From Helicobacter sp. (GTDB lineage: Bacteria; Campylobacterota; Campylobacteria; Campylobacterales; Helicobacteraceae): 64,000 nucleotides of DNA. The position numbers and the translations under genes were made by a program. The stretch is from NCBI RefSeq assembly GCF_017502485.1, contig NZ_JAFVUX010000003.1, positions 1 to 64,000 on the forward strand, given 5' to 3'. The notes beneath the pieces are model-generated. The model ran no database searches. It saw only the letters and a list, made by a program, of their open reading frames with translations, and was not told the DNA's origin. This document shows positions 6,617-16,065 of this stretch, piece by piece. Every line of letters starts with the position of its first letter. Positions within the stretch are counted from its first letter, which is position 1.

Positions 6617-9313
6617 ATGCAAAAGCTTATCATTATTGATACATTTGGGTTTTTTTTCCGTAGTTTTTACGCGCTTCCACCTTTGCAAAATTCTCAAGGT
6701 TTCCCTACGGGGCTGCTCACAGGCTTTGCCAATCTCATTATGAAGCTTTATAAAAGTAATCCACAAGATTATATTGTTTTCGCCCTAGAAGGTGGAGGGC
6801 AAAATATCCGTAAGCATATTTATAAAGACTACAAAGCAAATCGCCAAGAAACTCCCCAAGAGTTGCTACTGCAGCTTCCTGTCGCCATTGAGTGGATTGA
6901 GAAAATGCAGCTTGTGAAAATTGCAAAAGAGGGTTATGAGGCAGATGATGTAATCGCTTCTTTGGCTCATCTAGCCAAGGTTAAAGGCATACAAACCCAA
7001 ATCATCAGCCACGACAAAGATCTCTACCAGCTTATTGACGATGATGTATTTTTACTTGATCCTGTACGACAAGTAGAGATTAGACAGGAGCAGTGCCAGC
7101 AGAAGTTTGGCGTGCTACCGCATTTGTTTATCGACTATCAAAGCTTAGTAGGGGATACAAGCGATAATGTCCCGGGCATTAAAGGCATAGGCGCAAAGAC
7201 TGCTTGCAAGCTTTTGGAGCATTTTGGCTCGCTTGATGCGATGTATGCGAGAGAAAATGAGCTAGAAGAAGTCATTAGCAAACGCCTAGCTCAAGCTATA
7301 AGAGAGCAAAAATCAAGCGCACTTCTTAGTAGAAAGCTTGTAACGCTCGTAAAAGACTTGCCTTTAGATGTAGATTTTCAAGTACTTGCTATGCCAGAGA
7401 AAAATCCCTTGCATTTAATCATCGATGAGCTAAGTCGCTATGAATTTACTAAAATCGTCCAGCGACTCTCAGGCGAGCCTATGAATGTTAAACACGAAGT
7501 GACACTAAAGCCTAAATCTCTAGAATCTACCTCTACAACATTTACCTACAAAGCGCATACCTTGTGGAATCTAGAGCAGATACAAGCCCTACTTACGCCT
7601 CTGCCTAAAGATACAAAAATCGCCTATGATTGCGAGAGCACAGGGCTTGATACAAGAAAGGCGGAGCTTGTGGGCTTTAGTTTTTGCTTTGATGGCAAAA
7701 ATGCTTACTATGTCCCTGTGGCACACACCTACCTAGGCGCGCCAAGCCAACTCTCCTTAGCAGATACAAAAGCGGCATTAGAGCTACTTTTCTCCTACCC
7801 ACTTATTGGACATAATCTCAAATACGATTTGCAGATTGCCAAAAAGCTAGGCATAGAGCCAAAGCGCGAGATTTATGATTCTATGATTTTGGCGTGGCTT
7901 TATGATAGTGCTAGCAAGGTGGGCTTAGATGAGCAAATGCGCAAGTGGTTTAGTTACACAATGCTCCCTTTTAGCGAGGTGCTTGGTAGCAAGCAGAATT
8001 TCGCTGAAGTGCTAATAGAATCTGCCACAGAGTATGCTGCAGAAGATGCAGCCGCTTGCTTCGCGCTTTTTCATATAATCTCTACCACCCTAGAATCCAA
8101 AGGCTTGCAGCAGCTATCCATCCTTGCTCAAAGCTTGGAGTTTCCTTTTATCCAAGTGCTTGTGGCAATGGAGGACAATGGTATCAGTATTGATACCAAA
8201 TATTTCCAAGCACTCTCCACGCGCTTTAGTAAGGATCTTTTGGCACTAGAGCAAGAGATTTTCACACTTTGCAATGATGTCTTTAACCTAAATTCCCCAA
8301 AGCAGCTAGGCACTATGCTCTTTGACAAGCTTGGATTAAAGGCGCAGCGACAGATTAAAGGCGGATATAGCACTGATGAAAAGACTCTACAAGCCCTGCT
8401 AGATGCCCACCCTGTAATCCCGAAAATTTTAGAATACCGAGAAGCAAGCAAGCTGAAAAATACCTATGTAGAGCCACTATTGAAGCATAATGACACAGGT
8501 AGAATCTATACTTCATTTCTGCAAAGTGGCACTGCTACTGGTCGTCTAAGCTCCAAGAATCCAAATCTCCAAAATATCCCCGTGCGTAGTGAGCAAGGCA
8601 GACTAATCCGAGCGGGATTCCGCGCTAAGAGTGAAGACTATACACTACTCTCGATTGATTATTCGCAAATTGAGCTGCGATTGCTCGCGCATTTTTCGCA
8701 GGATTCCGCGCTGGTTGAAGCATTTTGCAATCACTTAGACATTCACTTGCAAACCGCTAGCATTTTGTTTTCGCCCAAGCAAGCGCAAGAGAAGAGACAC
8801 ATTGCTAAAAGCATTAACTTTGGACTCATTTACGGTATGGGTGCGCGTAAGCTTGCTCAAACACTAGGTATAAGCTTTAACGAAGCAAAGTCCTATATCC
8901 AAAGCTATTTTGACTTTTTCCCATCAGTGAAGACATTTTTAAAATCTAAAGAGCAAGAGATTTTGCACAATGGCTATGCGCAGACGCTGCTAGGGCATAG
9001 AAGGCATTTTGACTTTAGTAACGCCACAGATTTTATGCGCGCTAATTACTTGCGAGAGGGAGTTAATACGATTTTCCAAGGTAGCGCGGCTGATCTTATC
9101 AAAATGGCTATGCTAAAAATCCACGCTCATATCCAAGGCTCAAATATTGCTATGCTTTTACAAGTGCATGATGAGCTAATCTTTGAGCTACCCAAACAAA
9201 ACGCCCTAGAATCCGCCAAAGAAATTACCTATATTATGGATAATATCTATCCTCTAGCTATTCCGCTAGAATCTAGCGTTTCATTAGGAGATAGCTGGGC
9301 AGATCTCAAGTAG
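6617..9313 (+). CDS. polA: DNA polymerase I with intact proofreading motifs
   Basis: An 898-residue replication and repair polymerase. The N-terminal 5' nuclease domain (about 1-290) has GDTSDNVPGIKGIGAKTA. The central 3'-5' exonuclease domain (about 330-500) shows Exo I (YDCESTG), Exo II (GHNLKYD) and Exo III (YAAED). The C-terminal polymerase has motif A (DYSQIELR) and motif C (VHDE). H. pylori Pol I has been reported to lack proofreading, so the intact motifs are notable. A linker near residue 298 carries a Leu-Glu-Ser-Thr stretch built from the window's recurrent word. AAAGGA precedes the ATG. A run of eight T lies near codon 12. Confidence 0.96.
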   Translation: MQKLIIIDTFGFFFRSFYALPPLQNSQGFPTGLLTGFANLIMKLYKSNPQDYIVFALEGGGQNIRKHIYKDYKANRQETPQELLLQLPVAIEWIEKMQLVKIAKEGYEADDVIASLAHLAKVKGIQTQIISHDKDLYQLIDDDVFLLDPVRQVEIRQEQCQQKFGVLPHLFIDYQSLVGDTSDNVPGIKGIGAKTACKLLEHFGSLDAMYARENELEEVISKRLAQAIREQKSSALLSRKLVTLVKDLPLDVDFQVLAMPEKNPLHLIIDELSRYEFTKIVQRLSGEPMNVKHEVTLKPKSLESTSTTFTYKAHTLWNLEQIQALLTPLPKDTKIAYDCESTGLDTRKAELVGFSFCFDGKNAYYVPVAHTYLGAPSQLSLADTKAALELLFSYPLIGHNLKYDLQIAKKLGIEPKREIYDSMILAWLYDSASKVGLDEQMRKWFSYTMLPFSEVLGSKQNFAEVLIESATEYAAEDAAACFALFHIISTTLESKGLQQLSILAQSLEFPFIQVLVAMEDNGISIDTKYFQALSTRFSKDLLALEQEIFTLCNDVFNLNSPKQLGTMLFDKLGLKAQRQIKGGYSTDEKTLQALLDAHPVIPKILEYREASKLKNTYVEPLLKHNDTGRIYTSFLQSGTATGRLSSKNPNLQNIPVRSEQGRLIRAGFRAKSEDYTLLSIDYSQIELRLLAHFSQDSALVEAFCNHLDIHLQTASILFSPKQAQEKRHIAKSINFGLIYGMGARKLAQTLGISFNEAKSYIQSYFDFFPSVKTFLKSKEQEILHNGYAQTLLGHRRHFDFSNATDFMRANYLREGVNTIFQGSAADLIKMAMLKIHAHIQGSNIAMLLQVHDELIFELPKQNALESAKEITYIMDNIYPLAIPLESSVSLGDSWADLK

Positions 9314-9366
9314 CCAAAGCCCACTCATATTCCTAGGATCTAACATTGTTATACTTTGTGTGGGAA

Positions 9367-9415
9367 GCTAGAATCTGCATTGCTATCATTGCGAGCAAGT
9401 CCGTTAGATTCTAGC
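9367..9415. repeat. Inverted repeat of the recurrent word between polA and flgA
   Basis: Arms GCTAGAATCT (9367-9376) and AGATTCTAGC (9406-9415) are perfectly complementary, with a 29-base loop that holds an ATTGCGAGCAAG segment. It lies between convergent genes and could act as a bidirectional terminator or be a mobile repeat relic. Confidence 0.5.
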
Positions 9416-9438
9416 TAGGCAATGTTTAGATAGAGTGC

Positions 9439-10116
9439 TTAGAGAATCTCTGCGGTGCTTTCATCAATAATTTGCGCACGCAAGATCTTTTGTGTGCTTT
9501 GGTTTAGGACTTTGATAATCTGCCCTTGTGTGCCATTTTGCAAGGCTTGCACTTGGGTTTGTAGAGATAGATTTTGGCTTTTTATAATTGCTGTGATCAT
9601 CTCGCCCTTGCGTACTAGTACGCGCTCTTTTATCTTATCTAGCGTGATAATGTTCCCGGAGCCGATAAGCGATCTCGCAGAGACCTTCCCTAGCGCACTT
9701 TGTGGCAGGAGTTTGGTGTTTTTAAGCAGTGCAAGCTTACTGCGCTGCGTGGTGGTATTTTGGCTTGTTATGTCCGCATTTGTGCTAATGAGTGCTGTGG
9801 CTTTGATGACACTTAGTTCCGCATCAATGCTATAAGAGATAGGCACAGATACTACACTTGCGCCATTGTGGATTTTAGCAATAAGCGTGCCACTAGATTT
9901 TGCAAGTGCATTGGGTGAAAGTGTGCAGATGTTTGGAGCTTGGCAGGAGAGATTGTGCTCTTGTGCTGATTGTGGGGCTTGCAGGCTAATTTGTGTAATG
10001 TGGATGTCGTAGTCTTTATACATAGTAGTGTAGGCTTGGGTGATATATTGTTTGAGTGATGACTCTTGCGCTACAAGAGCGTGCGTGAGTAGAATGATTA
10101 CAGCTAGATACTTCAC
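9439..10116 (-). CDS. flgA: Flagellar P-ring assembly chaperone FlgA
   Basis: A 225-residue exported protein. The start is a GTG at 10116, one base after the uvrD stop, with AAAGGG seven bases upstream; it gives a signal peptide (VKYLAVIILLTHALVA). The upstream open frame lies inside uvrD and is unlikely to be used. The C-terminal half has SAF-domain features (LGKVSARSLIGSGNIIT, VRKGEMITAI). FlgA chaperones FlgI during P-ring assembly in the periplasm. H. pylori has the same flgA-uvrD-HP1479-serS order, which supports the call. Confidence 0.85.
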   Translation of the reverse strand: MKYLAVIILLTHALVAQESSLKQYITQAYTTMYKDYDIHITQISLQAPQSAQEHNLSCQAPNICTLSPNALAKSSGTLIAKIHNGASVVSVPISYSIDAELSVIKATALISTNADITSQNTTTQRSKLALLKNTKLLPQSALGKVSARSLIGSGNIITLDKIKERVLVRKGEMITAIIKSQNLSLQTQVQALQNGTQGQIIKVLNQSTQKILRAQIIDESTAEIL

Positions 10117-10117
10117 A

Positions 10118-12205
10118 TCATACCCTTTGCACGAAGTCTGCAAGTAGCAAGCGGACATTCCCACCAAAGTTAATGCGTAAATACACTTGTTCGCCAACCT
10201 TACGCACTTCTTGCACAATGCCTAGCCCAAAGATTTTGTGCTTAATCGCACAACCCTTGCTAAAATCTTGACTAGATTCTAGCCCTTGAGAGTTTATGCT
10301 AGGCTCATTATCGCTATGCGCATTTGTATCTTCTGGGAGAAGCTTGGCTTCTTTGATGAAGCGTGATCGCGCTAGAGTCTCTCGCTTGCCCTTATAGAAT
10401 CGTGAATGCGCGTGTGAGACAAAGAGCTTCTCTCTAGCGCGCGTGAAAGCAACATACGCTAGCCTACGCTCTTCTTGCAAGTCGCCCTCTTCGCGCAAAA
10501 GTGGAAAAAATCCTTCTTCACAGCCAATGATAAATACATACTCAAATTCCAGCCCCTTAGAGCTATGCACACTCATACAGCTGATACTCTCGCCCACTTC
10601 AACATCAGTGCTAGAGCTTAGACTTAACTCATAGAGCAAGTCATCAAGCCCACAATGTGGGTTTTGCATAAAAAAGTCGCGAAAATAGCCATAAAACTCT
10701 TCAATATTTGCGCGCCTATCAATATCATCAAAGCTCGTCTCCACACGCAGAGCGAAGCTCTCATCAAAAGCGTCTAAAAACCCTAGCGCACTCTCTTGTA
10801 GCTTTACTTGAAGTATTTCTAGTGAGTCAAAGAGTGTGCGCAGTTGTTTATTTTGCGCAGGGGATAGGATAGAATCTAGCACACCTTGCTTATAGGCTTC
10901 ATAAACGCTAAGGCTATGCGCACTAGCAGTGCTAAAGATCTTTTCTTGCGCAACTTTGCCAAGTGATCGCTTAGGGACATTGATGATACGAGAGAGAGAA
11001 AAATCATCATTAAGGTTTAGCACCACGCGGAAATATGCTAGCACATCTTTAATCTCTGCGCGCTCATAGAATCTAGTCGCGCCAATAAGTTTATAGGGGA
11101 TTTTGGCGCGATTTAAGCCCTCTTCTATGCTGCGAGAGAGAGCATTGAGCCGAAAGAGTATGGCAATTTGTGTAGGAGCAATACTATTTTGCAAAAGTGC
11201 AGCAATCTTGCTAGCAATGGTGTTTGCCTCTTGTGTTTCATCACTATGGCTAAGTAACACTATCTCATCGCCATCCCCCCTAGTATTTACTAAGTCTTTG
11301 CCAAGGCGGGAAGTATTATGAGCGATAAGTGCGTTTGCTGCGCGCAGAATCGGTTCTTTGGAGCGGTAGTTTTGTGCTAGGGTAATGGTCTTTGCGTCAA
11401 AAATTTGTGCAAAATGCAAGATGTGAGTAATATCTGCCCCCCTCCAACTATAAATGCTTTGATCATCATCACCTACGACACAAAGGTTATTATGCGTGGT
11501 GCAGAGCTTTTGCAGTAAAGAGACTTGCAAGAAGTTGGTATCTTGGTATTCATCGACCATAATGTAGAGATATCGCTCACTCATCATTGTGGCGATTTCA
11601 GCATTGCTAGCTAGAATCTCATAGCTTTTTAGTAGTAGATCATCAAAATCAAGCATATTGTTTTTCTCTAGGAATGCTTGGTAGTCTTGGTAGGCTTTGC
11701 TTAGGTCTTGATAGTTTTGATTTTTTGCTTGTTTTTGTGCTTGGCTTGGGGTAATTAGCTTATTTTTACAGCTAGAGATATAGCCTAGAATCTGTGCTGG
11801 ACTAAAGTGCGCATAGCTAAAATCCAGCTTTTTAACAATACGCTTTTGATCATCACCATCAAGCAAAATGAAGTCGTGCTTGCGCCCTAGATGGTGGATA
11901 TGTTCACGCAAAAAGAGTAGTCCAAAGCGATGGAATGTGCAAAGCAATGGCGGGTGTAAGGGGGGGCAGCTCTCGCCTAGAATCTGCAATGCCCTAAGGC
12001 GCATTTCATTTGCGGCTTTGTTGGTGAAAGTTAGTGTTAGGGTGGATTGTGGTGCGATGCCTACGACTTTGATGAGATAGGCTAGGCGCGTGGTAATTGT
12101 CTTTGTTTTTCCACTACCAGCACCTGCTAGGATAAGCAATGCCCCATCAATATGCTGCGCAGCTTCTGCTTGAGCGGGGTTTAGCGTAGAGAGTAGGGTG
12201 TCCAT
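10118..12205 (-). CDS. uvrD: UvrD/PcrA-family DNA helicase
   Basis: A 695-residue superfamily 1 3'-5' helicase for excision repair and for removing RecA. Walker A is AGAGSGKTK near residue 30, Walker B is VDEYQDTN, motif III region GDDDQSIYSWRGA, and the C-terminal motif is VAFTRAREKLF. A variable stretch near residue 645 (SINSQGLESSQDF) carries a copy of the recurrent word. The C-terminus ends in a Tudor-like DNA-repair tail typical of PcrA. It lies 3 bases downstream of pflB and 1 base upstream of flgA, so the genes are co-transcribed. A C7 tract near 11954-11960 encodes Pro-Pro. Confidence 0.95.
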   Translation of the reverse strand: MDTLLSTLNPAQAEAAQHIDGALLILAGAGSGKTKTITTRLAYLIKVVGIAPQSTLTLTFTNKAANEMRLRALQILGESCPPLHPPLLCTFHRFGLLFLREHIHHLGRKHDFILLDGDDQKRIVKKLDFSYAHFSPAQILGYISSCKNKLITPSQAQKQAKNQNYQDLSKAYQDYQAFLEKNNMLDFDDLLLKSYEILASNAEIATMMSERYLYIMVDEYQDTNFLQVSLLQKLCTTHNNLCVVGDDDQSIYSWRGADITHILHFAQIFDAKTITLAQNYRSKEPILRAANALIAHNTSRLGKDLVNTRGDGDEIVLLSHSDETQEANTIASKIAALLQNSIAPTQIAILFRLNALSRSIEEGLNRAKIPYKLIGATRFYERAEIKDVLAYFRVVLNLNDDFSLSRIINVPKRSLGKVAQEKIFSTASAHSLSVYEAYKQGVLDSILSPAQNKQLRTLFDSLEILQVKLQESALGFLDAFDESFALRVETSFDDIDRRANIEEFYGYFRDFFMQNPHCGLDDLLYELSLSSSTDVEVGESISCMSVHSSKGLEFEYVFIIGCEEGFFPLLREEGDLQEERRLAYVAFTRAREKLFVSHAHSRFYKGKRETLARSRFIKEAKLLPEDTNAHSDNEPSINSQGLESSQDFSKGCAIKHKIFGLGIVQEVRKVGEQVYLRINFGGNVRLLLADFVQRV

Positions 12206-12208
12206 AAA

Positions 12209-14677
12209 CTACTTTGCAAGTGTGCTAGTGTTAGATTCTAGCTCGTAGGAGTAGATCTTTTGCGTATCGATTTGGAAGTCAAAAAACTCGGAGCGAAAAT
12301 TTGCTAAAGACACGAAGTTGTAGTTTGTCGCAGCTGCTTTGTAGTTTTGGGCGGCTTGATAGAGTAACCCTAGGGCATAGCGTGCTTCATAGGCGGTTGG
12401 GGTCTCCATTTTAGCAAGTTGTAAAAGTAGGGTCGCATTAGCATAGTTCCCAGCACCCACGGCAGAAACTGCTGTGAGAAAGCGCGTATGACTATCGTCT
12501 TCTTTAAGTTCATCAACAAGCATATTAAAAATCGCATAGGCTTTTTGGAAGTCTTTTTGGTAGATACTAATTGTCCCAAGTGTTTGCAAAGTGCCTCGAG
12601 GGTCATTATCTTTAGCGGTTAGGTGGTTTTGCATAATGCGTGCTTGATTTTGTAAAGAGCCTGTGATAAAGCCCGTATAGACATAGAGCTCTCTAGGCAA
12701 AGCTCCGCCGTAATATAGCGGGCGTAGATCTAGGGTGTTGGAGTTAAATAAGTTATACATATTGAGACTAATATCTTGCAAGCTCTCGCCAAAGCTTTTA
12801 GTAAGCACGGCTAAAATATTTACGACCACATCATTTGGAAAAACAGCTTTAAGCGCGTTGATATTAGCTAGCATACTTTGCTTGTCTTTGTTTTTAAGCG
12901 CATAGACAAACTCTAGCGCGTAGTAAATAGGCTCTTTGACTTTGGCTTGTGCGACCCAGTCGCTTTCTTGGATTTGGTTGCCATTGAGATAGTTTAGAAA
13001 GTTTTCTATAAATGTGTGTTTGATTGGATCTTGGGTGTGGTCTTGAATCTCGTGATTTTGGAAAGATTGCACCATATCAAACACCACGCGCTCGGTATCT
13101 TTGTGGCTAAATCGACCTGCGAGTACCGCAAAGATACCAGAGAGATAATCGCTTTGATCAAGATAATATGAGCGGATAAAATGTGCATAAGCATCATCAT
13201 ACCGCCCAAGCTGCGCATAGACTAGCCCTAGGTTGTAGTATAAGATCGCGTGGTTTGGGTTAGTCTTTGTAGCATTTTTAAGAAATACTAATGCTTGTCG
13301 TAGATCCTTACTCTCAAGCACGACAAGTGTGCGGATAATTTCTTTGTCGATTTTGGCGGTCGTAGCGGAGCGCAGAAGGATATTTTTTCCTTCTGTGATA
13401 TTGAGCTGAGCAAAGTTGCTTGCTTGGGTGATTTCTTCTAATGCGCGCTTTGCATCAAACACCCGATATGGCGCGAAGTAAAAGAGCATTTTGTAGCCGA
13501 TTTTGTCCTTATTCTCAAAGTCGCGCTCCCAAAAGGTCTTTTGTGCGATGCCCACATCAAAGAGCTCTGGATTGATGATGACTTTAATGGGGTAGGTGGT
13601 CTTTGCCTGTTCGTGGATTTTCTTGCTTGAAGCGATGGAATCTAAGCTTGCTGCTGCTGCTGCATAGTTGCCAAGCTTTAGCTCAACAATTTGCAGTGCC
13701 ATAAGGGCTTCTACATCACTTGGGTGCTGTTGTAGGAATTTTACTAAATGATTTCTTGCTGGAGTGTATTCACCCTTGCGCGCATAAAGCAGCCCGATAG
13801 CTTTGTTGTCTTCTGGGCGTGCGGCAGCTTGTAAATGTGTTAAAGCATTTGTATCATCGCCAAAGATAGTAAAAATATGGGCAGCTAGGCGGTTGTTTTG
13901 CGCACTAAAGTCTAGGGAATTTGGATTAAGCAAGGGGCTTAGGGCTTCAAAATACTTGTCTTTATAGTAGGAGACAAGCGCGTAGACATAGCTATAAAAT
14001 GGTTCGTTGATAATCTCGCTTAGGTTGTCATTAGCGACTTTCACATAGTGTCCATATAAATCAAATCGATCTAGCTTCAGCGCTGCTACTGCGGCATTAA
14101 TCGCACTTGCAGAGACATTTTGCCCCGTTTGGATCGAGTCGTTGTAAGCTACGATGGCATCTTGATAGAGCTGGGATTTTAGCTCCATTGTGCCTAAATT
14201 GTAGCTAGCGATAGACTGGGAAAAATCAGCGATTTTGCGGAGTACTTCATATGCTTCTTGACGATAGCCTTGATCATAGAGTACATTGCCTTTGATGATG
14301 AGATTGGCGACACTAGAATCTGGCGTGTCGTCATTGGGAGCAGGAAGTGGCGTGCTAATGAGCTTTTGCACTTCTTCTTGGGAGATTTCATTTGCTACGC
14401 TCTTTTGTGCTGTTTCTTGTTTAGGGTTTTTTGTATTTTTGTTTGGCATAAGTGCTAGAATCAGCAGTAAAAGTAGCAACACAAGTAGTACTGCTCCTCC
14501 TCCTAGCACACTATAAAAGGCGATTTTGTTTTCCTTAAGCTTTTGGATTTGGGGGCTAAGGCTAGCAAATAGTCCTTGCATAGGAGTTAGAATATTTTGT
14601 AATTTTTCATTAAGCCCATTAGACTCGGTGATTTGGGTCTGTTCTTGCCCTTCTTGGATGCTATTTACATCTGCCAT
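12209..14677 (-). CDS. pflB: TPR-rich flagellar protein PflB
   Basis: An 822-residue protein with a cytoplasmic N-terminus, a single transmembrane helix (about residues 52-75, a run of Leu/Val) and a long periplasmic region of tetratricopeptide repeats (for example ILYYNLGLVYAQLGRYDDAYAHF). In Campylobacter jejuni the gene next to serS (Cj0390) is PflB, a scaffold needed to assemble stators around the motor; H. pylori HP1479 has the same position. Domain layout, length and synteny all fit. The identification rests on synteny and topology, since TPR repeats alone are not diagnostic. It sits between serS (11 bases) and uvrD (3 bases). Confidence 0.8.
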   Translation of the reverse strand: MADVNSIQEGQEQTQITESNGLNEKLQNILTPMQGLFASLSPQIQKLKENKIAFYSVLGGGAVLLVLLLLLLILALMPNKNTKNPKQETAQKSVANEISQEEVQKLISTPLPAPNDDTPDSSVANLIIKGNVLYDQGYRQEAYEVLRKIADFSQSIASYNLGTMELKSQLYQDAIVAYNDSIQTGQNVSASAINAAVAALKLDRFDLYGHYVKVANDNLSEIINEPFYSYVYALVSYYKDKYFEALSPLLNPNSLDFSAQNNRLAAHIFTIFGDDTNALTHLQAAARPEDNKAIGLLYARKGEYTPARNHLVKFLQQHPSDVEALMALQIVELKLGNYAAAAASLDSIASSKKIHEQAKTTYPIKVIINPELFDVGIAQKTFWERDFENKDKIGYKMLFYFAPYRVFDAKRALEEITQASNFAQLNITEGKNILLRSATTAKIDKEIIRTLVVLESKDLRQALVFLKNATKTNPNHAILYYNLGLVYAQLGRYDDAYAHFIRSYYLDQSDYLSGIFAVLAGRFSHKDTERVVFDMVQSFQNHEIQDHTQDPIKHTFIENFLNYLNGNQIQESDWVAQAKVKEPIYYALEFVYALKNKDKQSMLANINALKAVFPNDVVVNILAVLTKSFGESLQDISLNMYNLFNSNTLDLRPLYYGGALPRELYVYTGFITGSLQNQARIMQNHLTAKDNDPRGTLQTLGTISIYQKDFQKAYAIFNMLVDELKEDDSHTRFLTAVSAVGAGNYANATLLLQLAKMETPTAYEARYALGLLYQAAQNYKAAATNYNFVSLANFRSEFFDFQIDTQKIYSYELESNTSTLAK

Positions 14678-14688
14678 AGCTTTATATC

Positions 14689-15996
14689 TTATAAGTAGGA
14701 TTCTAGGATTTTGGGGATTGTTATAGAACCATCTTTTTGCTGGTGGTTTTCCATAATGGCTACAAGTGTGCGCCCTACGGCTAGTGAAGAGCCATTAAGC
14801 GTGTGGGCGAAGTGGTTTTTGCCATTTTCTTTGTAACGGATTTTAGCACGCCTTGCTTGAAAGTCGCGCGTGTTGCTAATAGAACTTATCTCGCGGTAGC
14901 ATCCCTGCCCAGGTAGCCACACTTCTATGTCAATGGTATTGCTCGCGCTAAAGCCTAGATCTCCGCTACACAAGCGCATAAAGCGATGAGGTAGCTCCAA
15001 ATCGCTTAAAATCTTGCTAGCAGTGCGTAGCATCTTCTCTTGCATTGTGTCGCTAGATTCTGGGTGGGTTATGGCAACTAGCTCGACTTTATCGAACTGA
15101 TGCTCGCGGATAATGCCTCTTGTATCGCGCCCAGCACTGCCAGCTTCTTTGCGGAAGCAGGGCGTTTGAGCAGTTAGGCAAATGGGCAGGTCATTAGCAT
15201 TGATGATACAGTCATTATAGAGATTTGTAAGCGTGATTTCTGCAGTGGAGATGAGGTAGAGACTATGCCCCCTTTTCTTTATGCCTTTAGATTCTACTTC
15301 GCTAGAATCTGGCTCTTCAAAGCTAGAGAGCTTAAACATATCATCTTCAAACTTTGGTAGTTGCCCTGTGCCAAAGAGCATAGCACTATTAACAATCACT
15401 GGGGTGCTAACAAGCTCAAAGCCTGCCTTGCGATTGCTATCGATCATAAAGTTTATAAGCGCGCGAGAGAGTAGCGCACCTTCCTTGCGTAGCACAGAGA
15501 ATCGACTTTTAGCCAGCTTTACCCCAGCAGTAAAGTCGATCCAGCCATTTTGCTCTGCTAGCTCAAAATGCTCTTTAGGAGTGAAGTCAAACTCTCTAGG
15601 ATCTAGAATCCGCTCTAGCTCGACATTCTCACTCTCGTCTTTGCCACTTGGTGTGTGGGAGTCTGGGAGATTGGGGATAGTGGCAAGGCTAGATTCTAGC
15701 TCTTCTTGCAAAGTTCGCACAACTTCTTGCGCTTGGGTTATGCTGTGCTTGTTAGACTCTAGCTCTTTGCGCAAAGACTCTAGCGCACTAGAATCCACCC
15801 CTTGCGTTTTTTGCGCGCCAAATAGTTTGGAGTTTTTATTTTGCAGCTCTTGGAGTGATTCTAGGGACTGCTTGGCACTTTTGAGCTTAGTGGCTAGGGT
15901 GCTTAGGTCTTGCAAGATACTAGAATCCACTTGCCTTTTGCCTAGGGCAGAAGCGACATAGTCAAAATCTTGTAGTAAAAGTTTAGTATCTATCAT
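14689..15996 (-). CDS. serS: Seryl-tRNA synthetase with a Ser/Glu-rich insertion
   Basis: A 435-residue class II synthetase that charges tRNA-Ser and tRNA-Sec. The N-terminal coiled-coil arm (about 30-110) and class II motifs ([27 protein letters not shown]) are clear. The open frame extends 20 codons upstream, but the ATG at 15996 has AAGG nearby and begins [11 protein letters not shown] as expected. Between the usual FKLS and YLISTAE there is an insertion of about 20 residues ([20 protein letters not shown]) with two near-copies of the recurrent word at about 15288-15312. The arm also carries Leu-Glu-Ser and Leu-Asp-Ser stretches. The insertion lies on a loop and should not disturb catalysis. 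Confidence 0.95.
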   Translation of the reverse strand: MIDTKLLLQDFDYVASALGKRQVDSSILQDLSTLATKLKSAKQSLESLQELQNKNSKLFGAQKTQGVDSSALESLRKELESNKHSITQAQEVVRTLQEELESSLATIPNLPDSHTPSGKDESENVELERILDPREFDFTPKEHFELAEQNGWIDFTAGVKLAKSRFSVLRKEGALLSRALINFMIDSNRKAGFELVSTPVIVNSAMLFGTGQLPKFEDDMFKLSSFEEPDSSEVESKGIKKRGHSLYLISTAEITLTNLYNDCIINANDLPICLTAQTPCFRKEAGSAGRDTRGIIREHQFDKVELVAITHPESSDTMQEKMLRTASKILSDLELPHRFMRLCSGDLGFSASNTIDIEVWLPGQGCYREISSISNTRDFQARRAKIRYKENGKNHFAHTLNGSSLAVGRTLVAIMENHQQKDGSITIPKILESYL

Positions 15997-16065
15997 TGCT
16001 AGCCTTACAAGGGGGAGTTTATGCGTGATTTTAGCAAAAATGTAGTGGGTTTGCACGCACCTTGT

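Noticed and set aside
6649-6656. T8 run near the start of polA as a phase switch
   Set aside because: It encodes conserved Phe residues of the 5' nuclease domain; the gene is in frame.
11954-11960. C7/G7 tract inside uvrD as a phase switch
   Set aside because: Short, in frame, and in a conserved repair gene; likely ordinary Pro codons.
15281-15961. 226-residue open frame on the plus strand opposite serS
   Set aside because: Ser-rich shadow produced by serS codon use and the recurrent words; serS is clearly the real gene.
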